NCBI GenBank assembly: GCA_002285055.1
Contig: NQYJ01000001.1
Coordinates: 248,001 to 312,000 of the forward strand
Direction of reading: 5' to 3'
Origin: Candidatus Izimoplasma sp. ZiA1
GTDB lineage: Bacteria; Bacillota_I; Bacilli_A; Izemoplasmatales; Izemoplasmataceae
Length of the DNA stretch: 64,000 nucleotides
In this document: in pieces, positions 56,428 through 64,000 of the stretch
How the letters are laid out: each line of letters starts with the position of its first letter
How positions within the stretch are numbered: position 1 is the first letter of the stretch
Position numbers and translations under genes: made by a program
The notes under the pieces: model-generated
Told to the model about the DNA's origin: nothing
Databases searched by the model: none
What the model saw: the letters and a program-made list of their open reading frames with translations, nothing else

Positions 56428-57276
56428 TTTATGATATTTTAAATGAATCTTTTTACTACATGGCTCAACAGTCATTTCTGTAACGTCGTAAGTTAATTCT
56501 CCATCACACTGAGATAATTGTGGTGTTTCAAACACTACTTTTATGTTTTTTGCTTTAGTGTGGAAAACATGTTTTTTAAATGCTGTATGTTTACCAAAAT
56601 AAATAGATAAGAATATTAATAAAATCTTTAGTTTTGATATGTTATGTGCGATTAAGATATCTAAAAACTCATCACCTAAGTTAGCATCAGGACTAATTTT
56701 CATTCCCCCACCAAAATATTTTCCATTATTCATAGTTATTAAGTATGTTTTTTTAAACTCATACTCTTTTTCATCGATAATAACTTTTACATCAACAGGT
56801 TTATATTTGAATAAAGCTTTTACAGTGTTTTTGAAGTATCTAAACTTACCTTTTCTTTTAGCTGTCTCAATAAAGTGGATTACCATCCCATCAATACCAA
56901 CTCCAGAACCGTTGATAAATTTAGTTTCTCTACCATTATTAAATCGAGCTTGCATAATTGTTTGTGGTGTTGAATCATCTATCATTAATGAACGTAGAAA
57001 ATCATTTCCTGATCCATTTTTTCTTAAATATATATCTTGACTTAACGTGTAATTGAAGGTGTCATTGATGAACCTATTGATAGTTCCGTCTCCACCAAGT
57101 AAAATAATTTTTGTAAAATGTTCTTTTCCAAGTAAGTAGCTTTCTAAGTCATCAATTTTTAGAATGCTTTTGATTCGAAAAGGGATATTTTCTTCTTTAA
57201 AATGCTTGATTAATTTGTGTGTACTAATATTTGATTTATTGTTTTTTGATAACGGATTGTATAGTATTAAATACAT
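56425..57276 (-). CDS. Diacylglycerol/lipid kinase family protein
   Basis: The ATG at 57276 (283 residues, MYLILYNPLSKNNKSNISTH) follows AGGAGTGAT. IILLGGDGTINRFIND and NGSGNDFLRSL are the nucleotide-binding GGDGT and GSGND motifs of the DagK/YegS/sphingosine kinase fold. KYFGGGMKISPDANLGDEFL and QCDGEL near the end also fit. It probably phosphorylates diacylglycerol or a related lipid at the membrane surface; the exact substrate is unknown. Confidence 0.9.
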   Translation of the reverse strand: MYLILYNPLSKNNKSNISTHKLIKHFKEENIPFRIKSILKIDDLESYLLGKEHFTKIILLGGDGTINRFINDTFNYTLSQDIYLRKNGSGNDFLRSLMIDDSTPQTIMQARFNNGRETKFINGSGVGIDGMVIHFIETAKRKGKFRYFKNTVKALFKYKPVDVKVIIDEKEYEFKKTYLITMNNGKYFGGGMKISPDANLGDEFLDILIAHNISKLKILLIFLSIYFGKHTAFKKHVFHTKAKNIKVVFETPQLSQCDGELTYDVTEMTVEPCSKKIHLKYHK

Positions 57277-57345
57277 AGTATCACTCCTCAAAAAGATTAT
57301 ATCATATTAACTTAATTATATATATACAATATTTTAGTGCTTTTA

Positions 57346-57354
57346 TGGTATAAT
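57346..57354 (+). promoter_or_regulatory. tsaE promoter (extended -10)
   Basis: TG-G-TATAAT (-10 at 57349-57354) without a clear -35 box, in a very AT-rich divergent gap. Confidence 0.5.
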
Positions 57355-57384
57355 TTTATTGTAAAAAAAATGACAGGTGATTAT

Positions 57385-57834
57385 ATGAAAAAAGAGATAA
57401 TAATAAACAATTTACAAGAAATGGAACAGTTCGCAAAAACTATATCTGAGGAGTTATTTCCTGGATTTGTTTTGTGTTTAGAAGGAGATTTAGGAGCAGG
57501 TAAAACAACGTTTACTAAATTTTTGGGGAAGTATATGGGAATAAAGGATACTATTAATTCACCAACATTCACCATTTTAAAGATTTATGAGAATGATTTA
57601 CCCTTATATCATATGGATGTTTATCGCCTTAATGGTATTGGAATGGATTATGAACTTGAAGAGTTTATTTATGGTGAAGGTTTATGTGTAATTGAATGGT
57701 ATAAAAATATAAGTGAAAGTATTCCTGATGAAAGTTTTATAATGGAAATTTCAATTATTGATGAAAACAAAAGGAAAATATCTTTGGAAGGACTTGGAAA
57801 ATATGAAAAAATCATTAAAAAGATTAGTTATTGA
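57385..57834 (+). CDS. tsaE: tRNA t6A synthesis ATPase TsaE
   Basis: The ATG at 57385 (149 residues, MKKEIIINNLQEMEQFAKTI) follows ACAGGTGATTAT. LEGDLGAGKTTFTKFLGKYM is the P-loop, and SPTFTILKIYEND, YHMDVYRL and CVIEWYKN are the TsaE signature. It drives the TsaBDE complex that places t6A37 on ANN-decoding tRNAs. It overlaps tsaB by 32 bases; tsaD is not in the window. Confidence 0.96.
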   Translation: MKKEIIINNLQEMEQFAKTISEELFPGFVLCLEGDLGAGKTTFTKFLGKYMGIKDTINSPTFTILKIYENDLPLYHMDVYRLNGIGMDYELEEFIYGEGLCVIEWYKNISESIPDESFIMEISIIDENKRKISLEGLGKYEKIIKKISY

Positions 57835-58408
57835 TTCTGCTACTAAGTTCTTATATATTGAGCTATTTGAAGGGAATCAATCAAAAGGCTATTACCATTT
57901 TGAAGGACATAATGATCATTCGTTATATTTAATGTCTGAAATTGAGAACCTAATGAATAATGCAAATTATTTACCAACGGACTTAGATGAAATAATTGTA
58001 GGCGTTGGTCCTGGTAGTTATACTGGATTAAGAATTGGTGTAACTGTTGCAAAAATGTTTGCGTGGAACAATAAAATTCCAGTTTATGAGGTAAGTAGTT
58101 TAGCTTTGTTAGCATCAAGTAGTGATGTTTTAGGTCTAGTTTTACCAGAGATTGATGCTAGAAGAGGTAATTCTTTTTTAGGTGTTTATAATGTAACAGA
58201 AGACAACGTGGTTGAGATAAAAAATGATGAGTTGAGAAATCTAGAGGATTTTATTGTTTCTTATGATAAGCAACTGCATAAAATAAGTATGGGTAAACCT
58301 AATTTTAATAAAATATTAAACTCTAATTTATTAAAAGAATGCCAAGATGTTCACCAATTAGCACCAAATTATATGAGAATAACAGAAGCTGAAAGAAATA
58401 AGCAATAA
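57803..58408 (+). CDS. tsaB: tRNA t6A synthesis protein TsaB
   Basis: The ATG at 57803 (201 residues, MKKSLKRLVIDSATKFLYIE) lies inside tsaE. DEIIVGVGPGSYTGLRIGVT and LPEIDARRGNSFLGVYN match TsaB/YeaZ, the ASKHA-fold partner of TsaD. It is a little shorter than most family members. The overlap with tsaE implies coupled translation. Confidence 0.95.
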   Translation: MKKSLKRLVIDSATKFLYIELFEGNQSKGYYHFEGHNDHSLYLMSEIENLMNNANYLPTDLDEIIVGVGPGSYTGLRIGVTVAKMFAWNNKIPVYEVSSLALLASSSDVLGLVLPEIDARRGNSFLGVYNVTEDNVVEIKNDELRNLEDFIVSYDKQLHKISMGKPNFNKILNSNLLKECQDVHQLAPNYMRITEAERNKQ

Positions 58409-58431
58409 ACTTATGTTTATTGCCTTTTTTT
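58402..58431 (+). terminator. Terminator after tsaB
   Basis: GCAATAAAC pairs perfectly with GTTTATTGC and is followed by a T-run; the stop codon is inside the stem. Confidence 0.85.
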
Positions 58432-58457
58432 CATAAAAACTTTAGGAATTCATAATT

Positions 58458-58485
58458 TTTACACAAAAAAAAGGTATCATATATT
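58458..58485 (+). promoter_or_regulatory. Promoter of the ABC fusion operon
   Basis: TTTACA (58458-58463), 16 bases and TATATT (58480-58485). Confidence 0.5.
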
Positions 58486-58504
58486 AAAACAAGGCGGTGA
58501 TTTT

Positions 58505-59959
58505 GTGGGCATACTAACCCTTAAAAACTTGCATAAGAGTTATAAGCATGGGAATAACATCACCAAAGTGTTAAAAGGAATTAATTTAGATATTAAAGAA
58601 GGTAGTTTTGTATCCATTTTAGGTAGAAGTGGATCGGGAAAAACTACTCTTTTGAATGTAATAAGCACTTTAGAGGTTTATGATAAGGGAAATATCATCA
58701 TTGATGGTAAAGATATTTCGAAAATGAAGCAATCACAAATTAACAATATACGAAACGGTTATATTGGATTTGTTTTTCAAGAGTTTAACTTAGTCAAGGA
58801 CATGAGTGTATTAGATAATGTTGCAACTCCGTTGATTTTAAATGGAATTTCCTTTAAAGAAGCTAGAAAAAAGGCACACATCGCATTAGAACAAGTTGGA
58901 TTGGAACAATATACTAAAGTTAGACCACCAGAGTTAAGTGGTGGACAGCAACAACGTGTTGCAATCGCTAGAGCAATTGTCAATGATCAAAAAATTATCC
59001 TTTGTGATGAACCTACTGGAGCATTAGATGATTATACGGCAAAAGACATCTTAGAATTATTAAAAGAACTATCAAAAACTAAAACTATCATTATGGTTAC
59101 TCATGATGAGGAGTTTGCCAAAACATATAGTGATCGATTAATCATGTTAGTCGATGGAGAAGTCTTAAAAGACGAAACTACTAATAAAGTGGTTTTAGAA
59201 AGAGAAAATAGAACTAAAGACCTTAAAGAAAAAAAGGTTGGATTCTTAAATCTGTTAATATATTCATTCTTGAGTATGGATATCGATAAAAGAAAGTTTG
59301 GTAAGACATTTAGAACATTTAGTATTTCACTTACCTTGTTTATGGTAACAAGTGTTATTAATCAAAATTTAGATGTCTTCACTGACAAGTATTTAAGGTT
59401 TTTTGTTCAAAGTGAAGTAGCAGATAAGAACATAGTCCTTGATTTTATCTATCAGTTTTTAGAACAAAACATATCAAGTATGATTCAAGTTATACTATTT
59501 ATTCTAATTGGTTTTTGTATTGTGTCTTATTTATTTGTATTCACAATTAACATTATTAATAAAAAAAGGGAAATAGCAGTGTTAAAGGCATTTGGAGCAA
59601 GCCAAGAAAGTATAGCTTTATTGTTTATGTTACGTCCAATCAAGTTTACACTAAGTATTTTTAAAGATACTTTAGGATATACATTAATCTTAGTATTACT
59701 TATTAATGGTGTCTTTGATTTTAAAAGTTTTATAGTTGCTGATTACCTTGAGTTTTTCTTAAACATTTTTAGAGTAACTTATGGTGTGTTAGTATCATTT
59801 TTCTTAAATTTTAACAGTGGATTAATCCTTTTCCACATTCATTATTCACATGTCTTTTACTTATTTACAGTCGTTTTAGTATTATTTATGTTAGGAAGTT
59901 TAATTCCTGCTTATAAAATATCAAAAGCAAATACTATTAGAATGTTGGCAAAAGAATGA
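58505..59959 (+). CDS. ABC transporter ATPase-permease fusion 1
   Basis: The 484-residue protein starts at GTG after GGCGGTGAT. The ATPase (1 to about 225) has Walker A GRSGSGKT (40-47), LSGGQQQRVAIARAI (about 143) and IILCDEPTGALDD. About four membrane helices follow (from about 262; QVILFILIGFCIVSYLFVF, FTVVLVLFMLGSLIPAY) with the FtsX-type cytoplasmic motif KKREIAVLKAFGASQESIAL. Unlike its neighbour it lacks a large extracellular domain. The sequence is closest in style to MacB/LolD-type exporters. It overlaps the next gene by four bases, so the three fusions are translated together. Confidence 0.88.
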   Translation: MGILTLKNLHKSYKHGNNITKVLKGINLDIKEGSFVSILGRSGSGKTTLLNVISTLEVYDKGNIIIDGKDISKMKQSQINNIRNGYIGFVFQEFNLVKDMSVLDNVATPLILNGISFKEARKKAHIALEQVGLEQYTKVRPPELSGGQQQRVAIARAIVNDQKIILCDEPTGALDDYTAKDILELLKELSKTKTIIMVTHDEEFAKTYSDRLIMLVDGEVLKDETTNKVVLERENRTKDLKEKKVGFLNLLIYSFLSMDIDKRKFGKTFRTFSISLTLFMVTSVINQNLDVFTDKYLRFFVQSEVADKNIVLDFIYQFLEQNISSMIQVILFILIGFCIVSYLFVFTINIINKKREIAVLKAFGASQESIALLFMLRPIKFTLSIFKDTLGYTLILVLLINGVFDFKSFIVADYLEFFLNIFRVTYGVLVSFFLNFNSGLILFHIHYSHVFYLFTVVLVLFMLGSLIPAYKISKANTIRMLAKE

Positions 59960-62900
59960 TTGAGATAAAAAACCTAACTAAAGTATATGAGACTGTGAAT
60001 TATAATGTAATTGCATTAAGTGATATTAACTATAAATTAGATAAAGGTGAGATTGTTGTCTTGCTTGGTAGAAGTGGTAGTGGGAAAAGTACCTTTTTAA
60101 ATATAATTGGTGGATTTGATCGTAATTACGCTGGTAATTACATTTTTGATAATGAAAATATGCGAGAAAAAACAGAACGTGAAATTGATACTATAAGAAA
60201 AAGACGTATCGGTTTTGTTTTTCAACATTATGTACTACTAAATAACCTGACTGTACTTGAAAATGTTGAACTAGCACTAAAAGTTATAGGTGTTGTTAGT
60301 CCAGGAAGTAGAAAAAGAGCAGCATTACATGCTCTTAAACTAGTTGGGTTAAGAGATCATGCAAATAAACACCCATATGAATTATCAGGAGGGCAAAAAC
60401 AAAGAGTTGCAGTAGCAAGAGCTTTTGTTAAGAATCCTGATGTTATCATTGCGGATGAACCAACTGCAGCACTTGATACAAGAACAAGTAAAGAGATATT
60501 AGATTTATTGAAAGATTTATGTCGTAATAAGTTATTAATTATTGCTACTCACAATAAGAGTATTGTAAGAGATTATGGTAGTAGAGTAATTGAATTAAAG
60601 TCTGGATATACAATCAAAAATGAATTAATTACTGATCCATCAAAGATTAGAGTAGATGAACTTGATTTAATTATTGATAAAGAGTTAGTTGAGGATGAAA
60701 AATTAATTGAACAAATAATAGATATAGAAAAAACGGTTGAAGCAGAGAACAAAGAGACAGTATTAAAGGACCTTGGTGTTGATTTAACTAATTTTAGATT
60801 AAACAGACAAGATGATTTTAATATTGATGAAGCCCTAAAACATGATTTGATTAAGCAAAGACAACAAAATTCCAAATTGAATACTAGAATTTATCGTTTT
60901 TTACAAACAAGTGATGATTTCTTTGGAAAAAAAGACTATGCAAATAAATCATTTTTTAGAAATATTGGACTTCACTTATTTAGTGCTTTGATATTTACTG
61001 TGTTTTTACTTACCCTAGTATTTGGATTGAATTTTGTTACTGAAACCTTTGGTGGATTTAACGAAAAAGCAATGTATACAAGAGAAATGAGAGGAAATAA
61101 TGTTCTCTATTTCACAAATGACGAGTTTTTAATGGGTGAAGGTAATTTAGACTTATATCATGATTTAGAGAATAATTTTATTGGGGATTTTACCCAAACG
61201 GAGATATTAAGTGCTAAATTTTTAGATGAGCTACTCATTGATCCATATTTTAGATATCAACTAGAACAAGAAAAAATTAAGTACATTTCTAGCGAATTAG
61301 CATTATTAGGAGCTAGCGATGTCTTTAGCATATACTATAATAATTCAAGTATAATATTAACTACTACAAATGATGAAATTGTTTTTGAATCACTACAAAA
61401 TCAATATCAAAACATTGTCACAAATCCAGAACCATACACTTATGTTAGTGGTTTTATGAACAACGATTTAGATGAGAACTCTATTTATCAGTTTACATAT
61501 GTTTATGCTGAGTCTAATAGTGAGATTTTAAGTAAACACATGCTTGAAGGCTCAAGACTACCAAATCAGAGTGATGAAGTTGTAATTCCTGTTAGTTATT
61601 TGTTTGAGTTTGAGATTTTAACTGCCACTGATTTTAAAGATGAGTATGGAAATGTCCTTGAAATCATCCCTTCGAAAATGATTAGTGATGCCTTTTTAGC
61701 TCTTAGTGAAGAGGATAGAAAAATTAGCATAACAAAAAATGTTTTAACTTTTGAAGATGATGGCGAAAGTTATTCAATGCACAAGACTGAAGATGAAAAT
61801 GAGTTTACAATTGTGGGACTTGTTAATTTTGATGGTGATATCAATCCTTATTTAGAGATGAGAGATGATGTTTTTATTAGTAATAATGCAAACATTAATT
61901 TTAGTTTTGTATTTAGTGTAGAAGCTAGTGATCTTATTAACTTTGATATAGTGAATAATACAACTAATTTTGACTTTAGTAAAAGTATTCAATACGCTGA
62001 AATAAGTAATGATAATTATGCAAAATATAATGTATCAGAAATTAATAAAGACTTTAATGATACTTTTGTTCCAGAAATTAAGGAAGAGATAGCCTTATTA
62101 TTTGAGTCATGGATTACTGAGTTAAATGATGCAACTGAGCTTATTAGTGAGTATGTAGCTGATGATTTATCGCCTACTGCTACTGCTAATGGTGCCTTTC
62201 TAAGTGATTTGATTAACAATGATATGTTCGAAGGTTTAACATATCAAGATTTATTGAACTATTACATAGCTCAGCATTTATCGGTTATAAATGATGAAGA
62301 TGAGTTTAGATATGCTTGTGTAGGATGTAGCATCGGTTCAAGAGACTTTGAGGAGTTATTAGAAGAAGCACCTGCTGCATACTCAAGAATTAAGACTGCT
62401 GATGTTTATAAAGATATGTTAGAAGTATATGGAGATACAACAAGACTTACATATCAAGAGAGTACAAACCGTATAATTTATGAGCATTATGGAAAATATT
62501 TTAATAATCAATTTTATGAGTCGTTTAATAGTGATGTATACAGTTTAGAACTAGTTAGTTCATTTGCACGAGAAAGTGGTGGAATATTATCGTTATTAAA
62601 TGCTGTATTTAAAGTGGAATTAATTGAAATGATACCTGGAGGTAAAGCTTTAGTAGGTATGCTTCAGGATTTGGAAACAAATGAGAGTTTTATTCGTTTT
62701 ATGGAAATGACTAATTTTGATTTGATAATTTCTAGTATTAGCACTAATGCGGTAAGAAGTATTATTATGATTATTTTATATATTGTTGTTTATTTATTAT
62801 TGATTGTATCAGTGATTTTCCTTGGGATTGTACTAATTAATCTTTATTCTAACATTTATGAAACAGCAACGAGAAAACGAATAAAAGAACTAGCATCTCT

Positions 62901-63243
62901 TCGTGTTCTTGGAACAAGTTATGATGATATCTATGATATGGTAAAACTTGAAAATCGCAGAGTAGCGATCTTTAGTTATGGTAGTTTTATTGGGATATTA
63001 TTTATTTTAAGTAATCTTAAGGTGTTTACAAATGAACCTATAAGACATTTCTTTATGCCACTTCTAGGTTTGTTCTTTGATTTTAATTTATATGATGTAT
63101 TCTTAATCAATTATGCAGTAGTAATTATGGTAAGTATCATATTCTATTTCTTCATATATAGATTCATTATCCGTCGTGTTTCTACTAAGAAAATAATGAA
63201 CATCGACACTATTGAAGCAATCAGGGACGGTGATAACTTATGA
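59956..63243 (+). CDS. ABC transporter ATPase-permease fusion 2 with large extracellular domain
   Basis: The 1095-residue protein has an N-terminal ATPase with Walker A GRSGSGKS (37-44), LSGGQKQRVAVARAF (about 139) and IIADEPTAALDT (about 164). A linker rich in Glu/Asp/Lys (about 225-325) follows, then a first membrane helix (about 335-360). An extracellular MacB-like domain of about 560 residues includes YACVGCSIGS (Cys pair near 785). Three C-terminal FtsX helices (about 936-961, 1003-1018, 1046-1072) flank the motif KRIKELASLRVLGTSYDDIY. Such proteins couple ATP use to mechanical pulling on substrates outside the membrane. The substrate is unknown. Both ends overlap neighbours by four bases. 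Confidence 0.88.
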   Translation: MIEIKNLTKVYETVNYNVIALSDINYKLDKGEIVVLLGRSGSGKSTFLNIIGGFDRNYAGNYIFDNENMREKTEREIDTIRKRRIGFVFQHYVLLNNLTVLENVELALKVIGVVSPGSRKRAALHALKLVGLRDHANKHPYELSGGQKQRVAVARAFVKNPDVIIADEPTAALDTRTSKEILDLLKDLCRNKLLIIATHNKSIVRDYGSRVIELKSGYTIKNELITDPSKIRVDELDLIIDKELVEDEKLIEQIIDIEKTVEAENKETVLKDLGVDLTNFRLNRQDDFNIDEALKHDLIKQRQQNSKLNTRIYRFLQTSDDFFGKKDYANKSFFRNIGLHLFSALIFTVFLLTLVFGLNFVTETFGGFNEKAMYTREMRGNNVLYFTNDEFLMGEGNLDLYHDLENNFIGDFTQTEILSAKFLDELLIDPYFRYQLEQEKIKYISSELALLGASDVFSIYYNNSSIILTTTNDEIVFESLQNQYQNIVTNPEPYTYVSGFMNNDLDENSIYQFTYVYAESNSEILSKHMLEGSRLPNQSDEVVIPVSYLFEFEILTATDFKDEYGNVLEIIPSKMISDAFLALSEEDRKISITKNVLTFEDDGESYSMHKTEDENEFTIVGLVNFDGDINPYLEMRDDVFISNNANINFSFVFSVEASDLINFDIVNNTTNFDFSKSIQYAEISNDNYAKYNVSEINKDFNDTFVPEIKEEIALLFESWITELNDATELISEYVADDLSPTATANGAFLSDLINNDMFEGLTYQDLLNYYIAQHLSVINDEDEFRYACVGCSIGSRDFEELLEEAPAAYSRIKTADVYKDMLEVYGDTTRLTYQESTNRIIYEHYGKYFNNQFYESFNSDVYSLELVSSFARESGGILSLLNAVFKVELIEMIPGGKALVGMLQDLETNESFIRFMEMTNFDLIISSISTNAVRSIIMIILYIVVYLLLIVSVIFLGIVLINLYSNIYETATRKRIKELASLRVLGTSYDDIYDMVKLENRRVAIFSYGSFIGILFILSNLKVFTNEPIRHFFMPLLGLFFDFNLYDVFLINYAVVIMVSIIFYFFIYRFIIRRVSTKKIMNIDTIEAIRDGDNL

Positions 63244-64000
63244 TTGAAGTGAAAGATTTACGCAAAGTATTTCCAACAAAAGAACGAGATTTTGTAGCGC
63301 TTAAGGGTGTAAATCTTGTTTTTGAACCTGGTGAATTTATCGCAGTACTTGGAGAAAGTGGTAGTGGTAAAACAACTTTCTTGAATATGATTAGTGGTGT
63401 AGATGTAAAAACAAGTGGAAAAATTATTTTTAATGAGGAAGATGCTGATAAGTTTAATGACAGTAAATGGCGTGAAATTAGAAATCAGGAAATTGGGTTT
63501 ATCTTCCAAAGGTTTAATTTAATCGATCATTTAACAGTTATGGAAAATATCATATTACCTTTAATTCTTACTGGCTCAGACTCAATTATCGCTAAAGATA
63601 TTGCTAAAAGGCTATTAGTAGAAGTTGGGTTAGAAGGTCTTGAAGACAAACTTGCAAAAGAGCTAAGTGGTGGGCAACGTCAAAGAGTAGCAATCGCAAG
63701 AACGATTATTATAAATCCAACAATCATTCTAGCGGATGAGCCAACTGGTGCCTTAGATAGCACAACTGCAAAAGATATATTAGCTTTACTTCAAAGATTT
63801 GCTGCAGGTAGAATTATCATCATGGTTACACATGATGAGGATTTAGCATATAAAAATGCAACTAGAGTTGTAAGATTGCATGATGGTGAAGTAATTAATG
63901 ATGAAATAATTAAAGAAAGAAATAGTATGACAAGGGATACAACTAATAAACTTTTGACATATGAAACTAAAGTTACTAAAAGGCTGAAAAAGCGATTAAC
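63240..64000 (+). CDS. ABC transporter ATPase, probably fusion 3 (cut by window end)
   Basis: The ATG at 63240 overlaps the previous stop (ATGA). The 253 visible codons begin MIEVKDLRKVFPTKERDFVA and include Walker A GESGSGKTT (38-46), LSGGQRQRVAIARTI and IILADEPTGALDS. After about residue 225 a basic linker (YETKVTKRLKKRL) continues to the edge without a stop, as in the two upstream fusions. A third permease-fused ATPase is therefore likely but unseen. Confidence 0.85.
   Translation, partial: MIEVKDLRKVFPTKERDFVALKGVNLVFEPGEFIAVLGESGSGKTTFLNMISGVDVKTSGKIIFNEEDADKFNDSKWREIRNQEIGFIFQRFNLIDHLTVMENIILPLILTGSDSIIAKDIAKRLLVEVGLEGLEDKLAKELSGGQRQRVAIARTIIINPTIILADEPTGALDSTTAKDILALLQRFAAGRIIIMVTHDEDLAYKNATRVVRLHDGEVINDEIIKERNSMTRDTTNKLLTYETKVTKRLKKRL

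Overview
The window is AT-rich DNA (roughly 30% GC by eye) from a low-GC Gram-positive bacterium of the Bacilli/Mollicutes grade, spanning the chromosomal replication origin. TGA is used as a stop codon (recF, yaaA, rnpA), so this is the standard code and not the Mycoplasma/Spiroplasma code. Genes carry strong AGGAGG/AGGTGAT ribosome-binding sites. There are no cell-wall genes in the window. Taken together with the set of small Firmicute-type genes, this suggests a free-living Acholeplasma/Izemoplasma/Haloplasma-like lineage. That placement is inference and would need 16S or marker-gene trees.

Region 1 (1-9.2 kb, minus strand) is the left arm of the origin: the start of serS behind a T-box riboswitch, then gyrA, gyrB, recF, yaaA (one overlapping operon), dnaN and dnaA. 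oriC lies at about 8855-9225, with a second DnaA-box group between dnaA and dnaN. Region 2 (9.2-18.3 kb, plus strand) is the right arm: rpmH, rnpA (apparently starting at ATT), yidC, khpB/jag, pth, mfd, then a FAD-dependent dehydrogenase and purA behind a structured, attenuator-like leader. The rsmG/mnmG/mnmE/parAB genes often found here are absent.

Region 3 (18.3-25.4 kb, minus strand) is a compact eight-gene operon, tyrA-aroA-aroB-aroC-chorismate mutase-aroE::aroK-aroQ-aroF. It encodes all seven shikimate steps plus chorismate mutase and prephenate dehydrogenase, and includes an AroE-AroK fusion. Region 4 (25.5-39.9 kb, mostly plus) is rich in one-carbon, purine and nitrogen genes: fhs, folD, purB, a guanine-riboswitch-controlled purine permease, pyrR, glyA, an ANTAR protein and glnA. 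The glnA leader looks like an ANTAR-controlled terminator. Interspersed are a PadR/HAAS-DUF4097 pair, an M32 carboxypeptidase, a flavin reductase and two membrane proteins.

Region 5 (39.9-46.8 kb) holds hslO, dusB, hflX, the B12-dependent ribonucleotide reductase nrdJ and the diadenylate cyclase cdaA. Region 6 (46.9-53.6 kb, plus) is an operon starting with an unusual protein: a phytoene-desaturase-like FAD domain joined to an SCP2-like region and about six membrane segments. It continues with a membrane PAS protein with a dead GGDEF domain, ispD and ispF (MEP isoprenoid pathway), PspC, an MFS transporter, yutD and a NifU-like protein. Region 7 (53.7-64 kb) has an S1-domain protein, pgi, an EamA transporter, a lipid kinase, tsaE-tsaB, and three consecutive ABC ATPase-permease fusion genes, the last cut by the window edge.

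The best candidates for new biology are the CrtI/SCP2-like/membrane fusion with its PAS partner, the pseudo-receiver ANTAR protein with its glnA attenuator, the uncharacterised leader before the FAD dehydrogenase-purA pair, the ATT start of rnpA, and the triple ABC fusion array.
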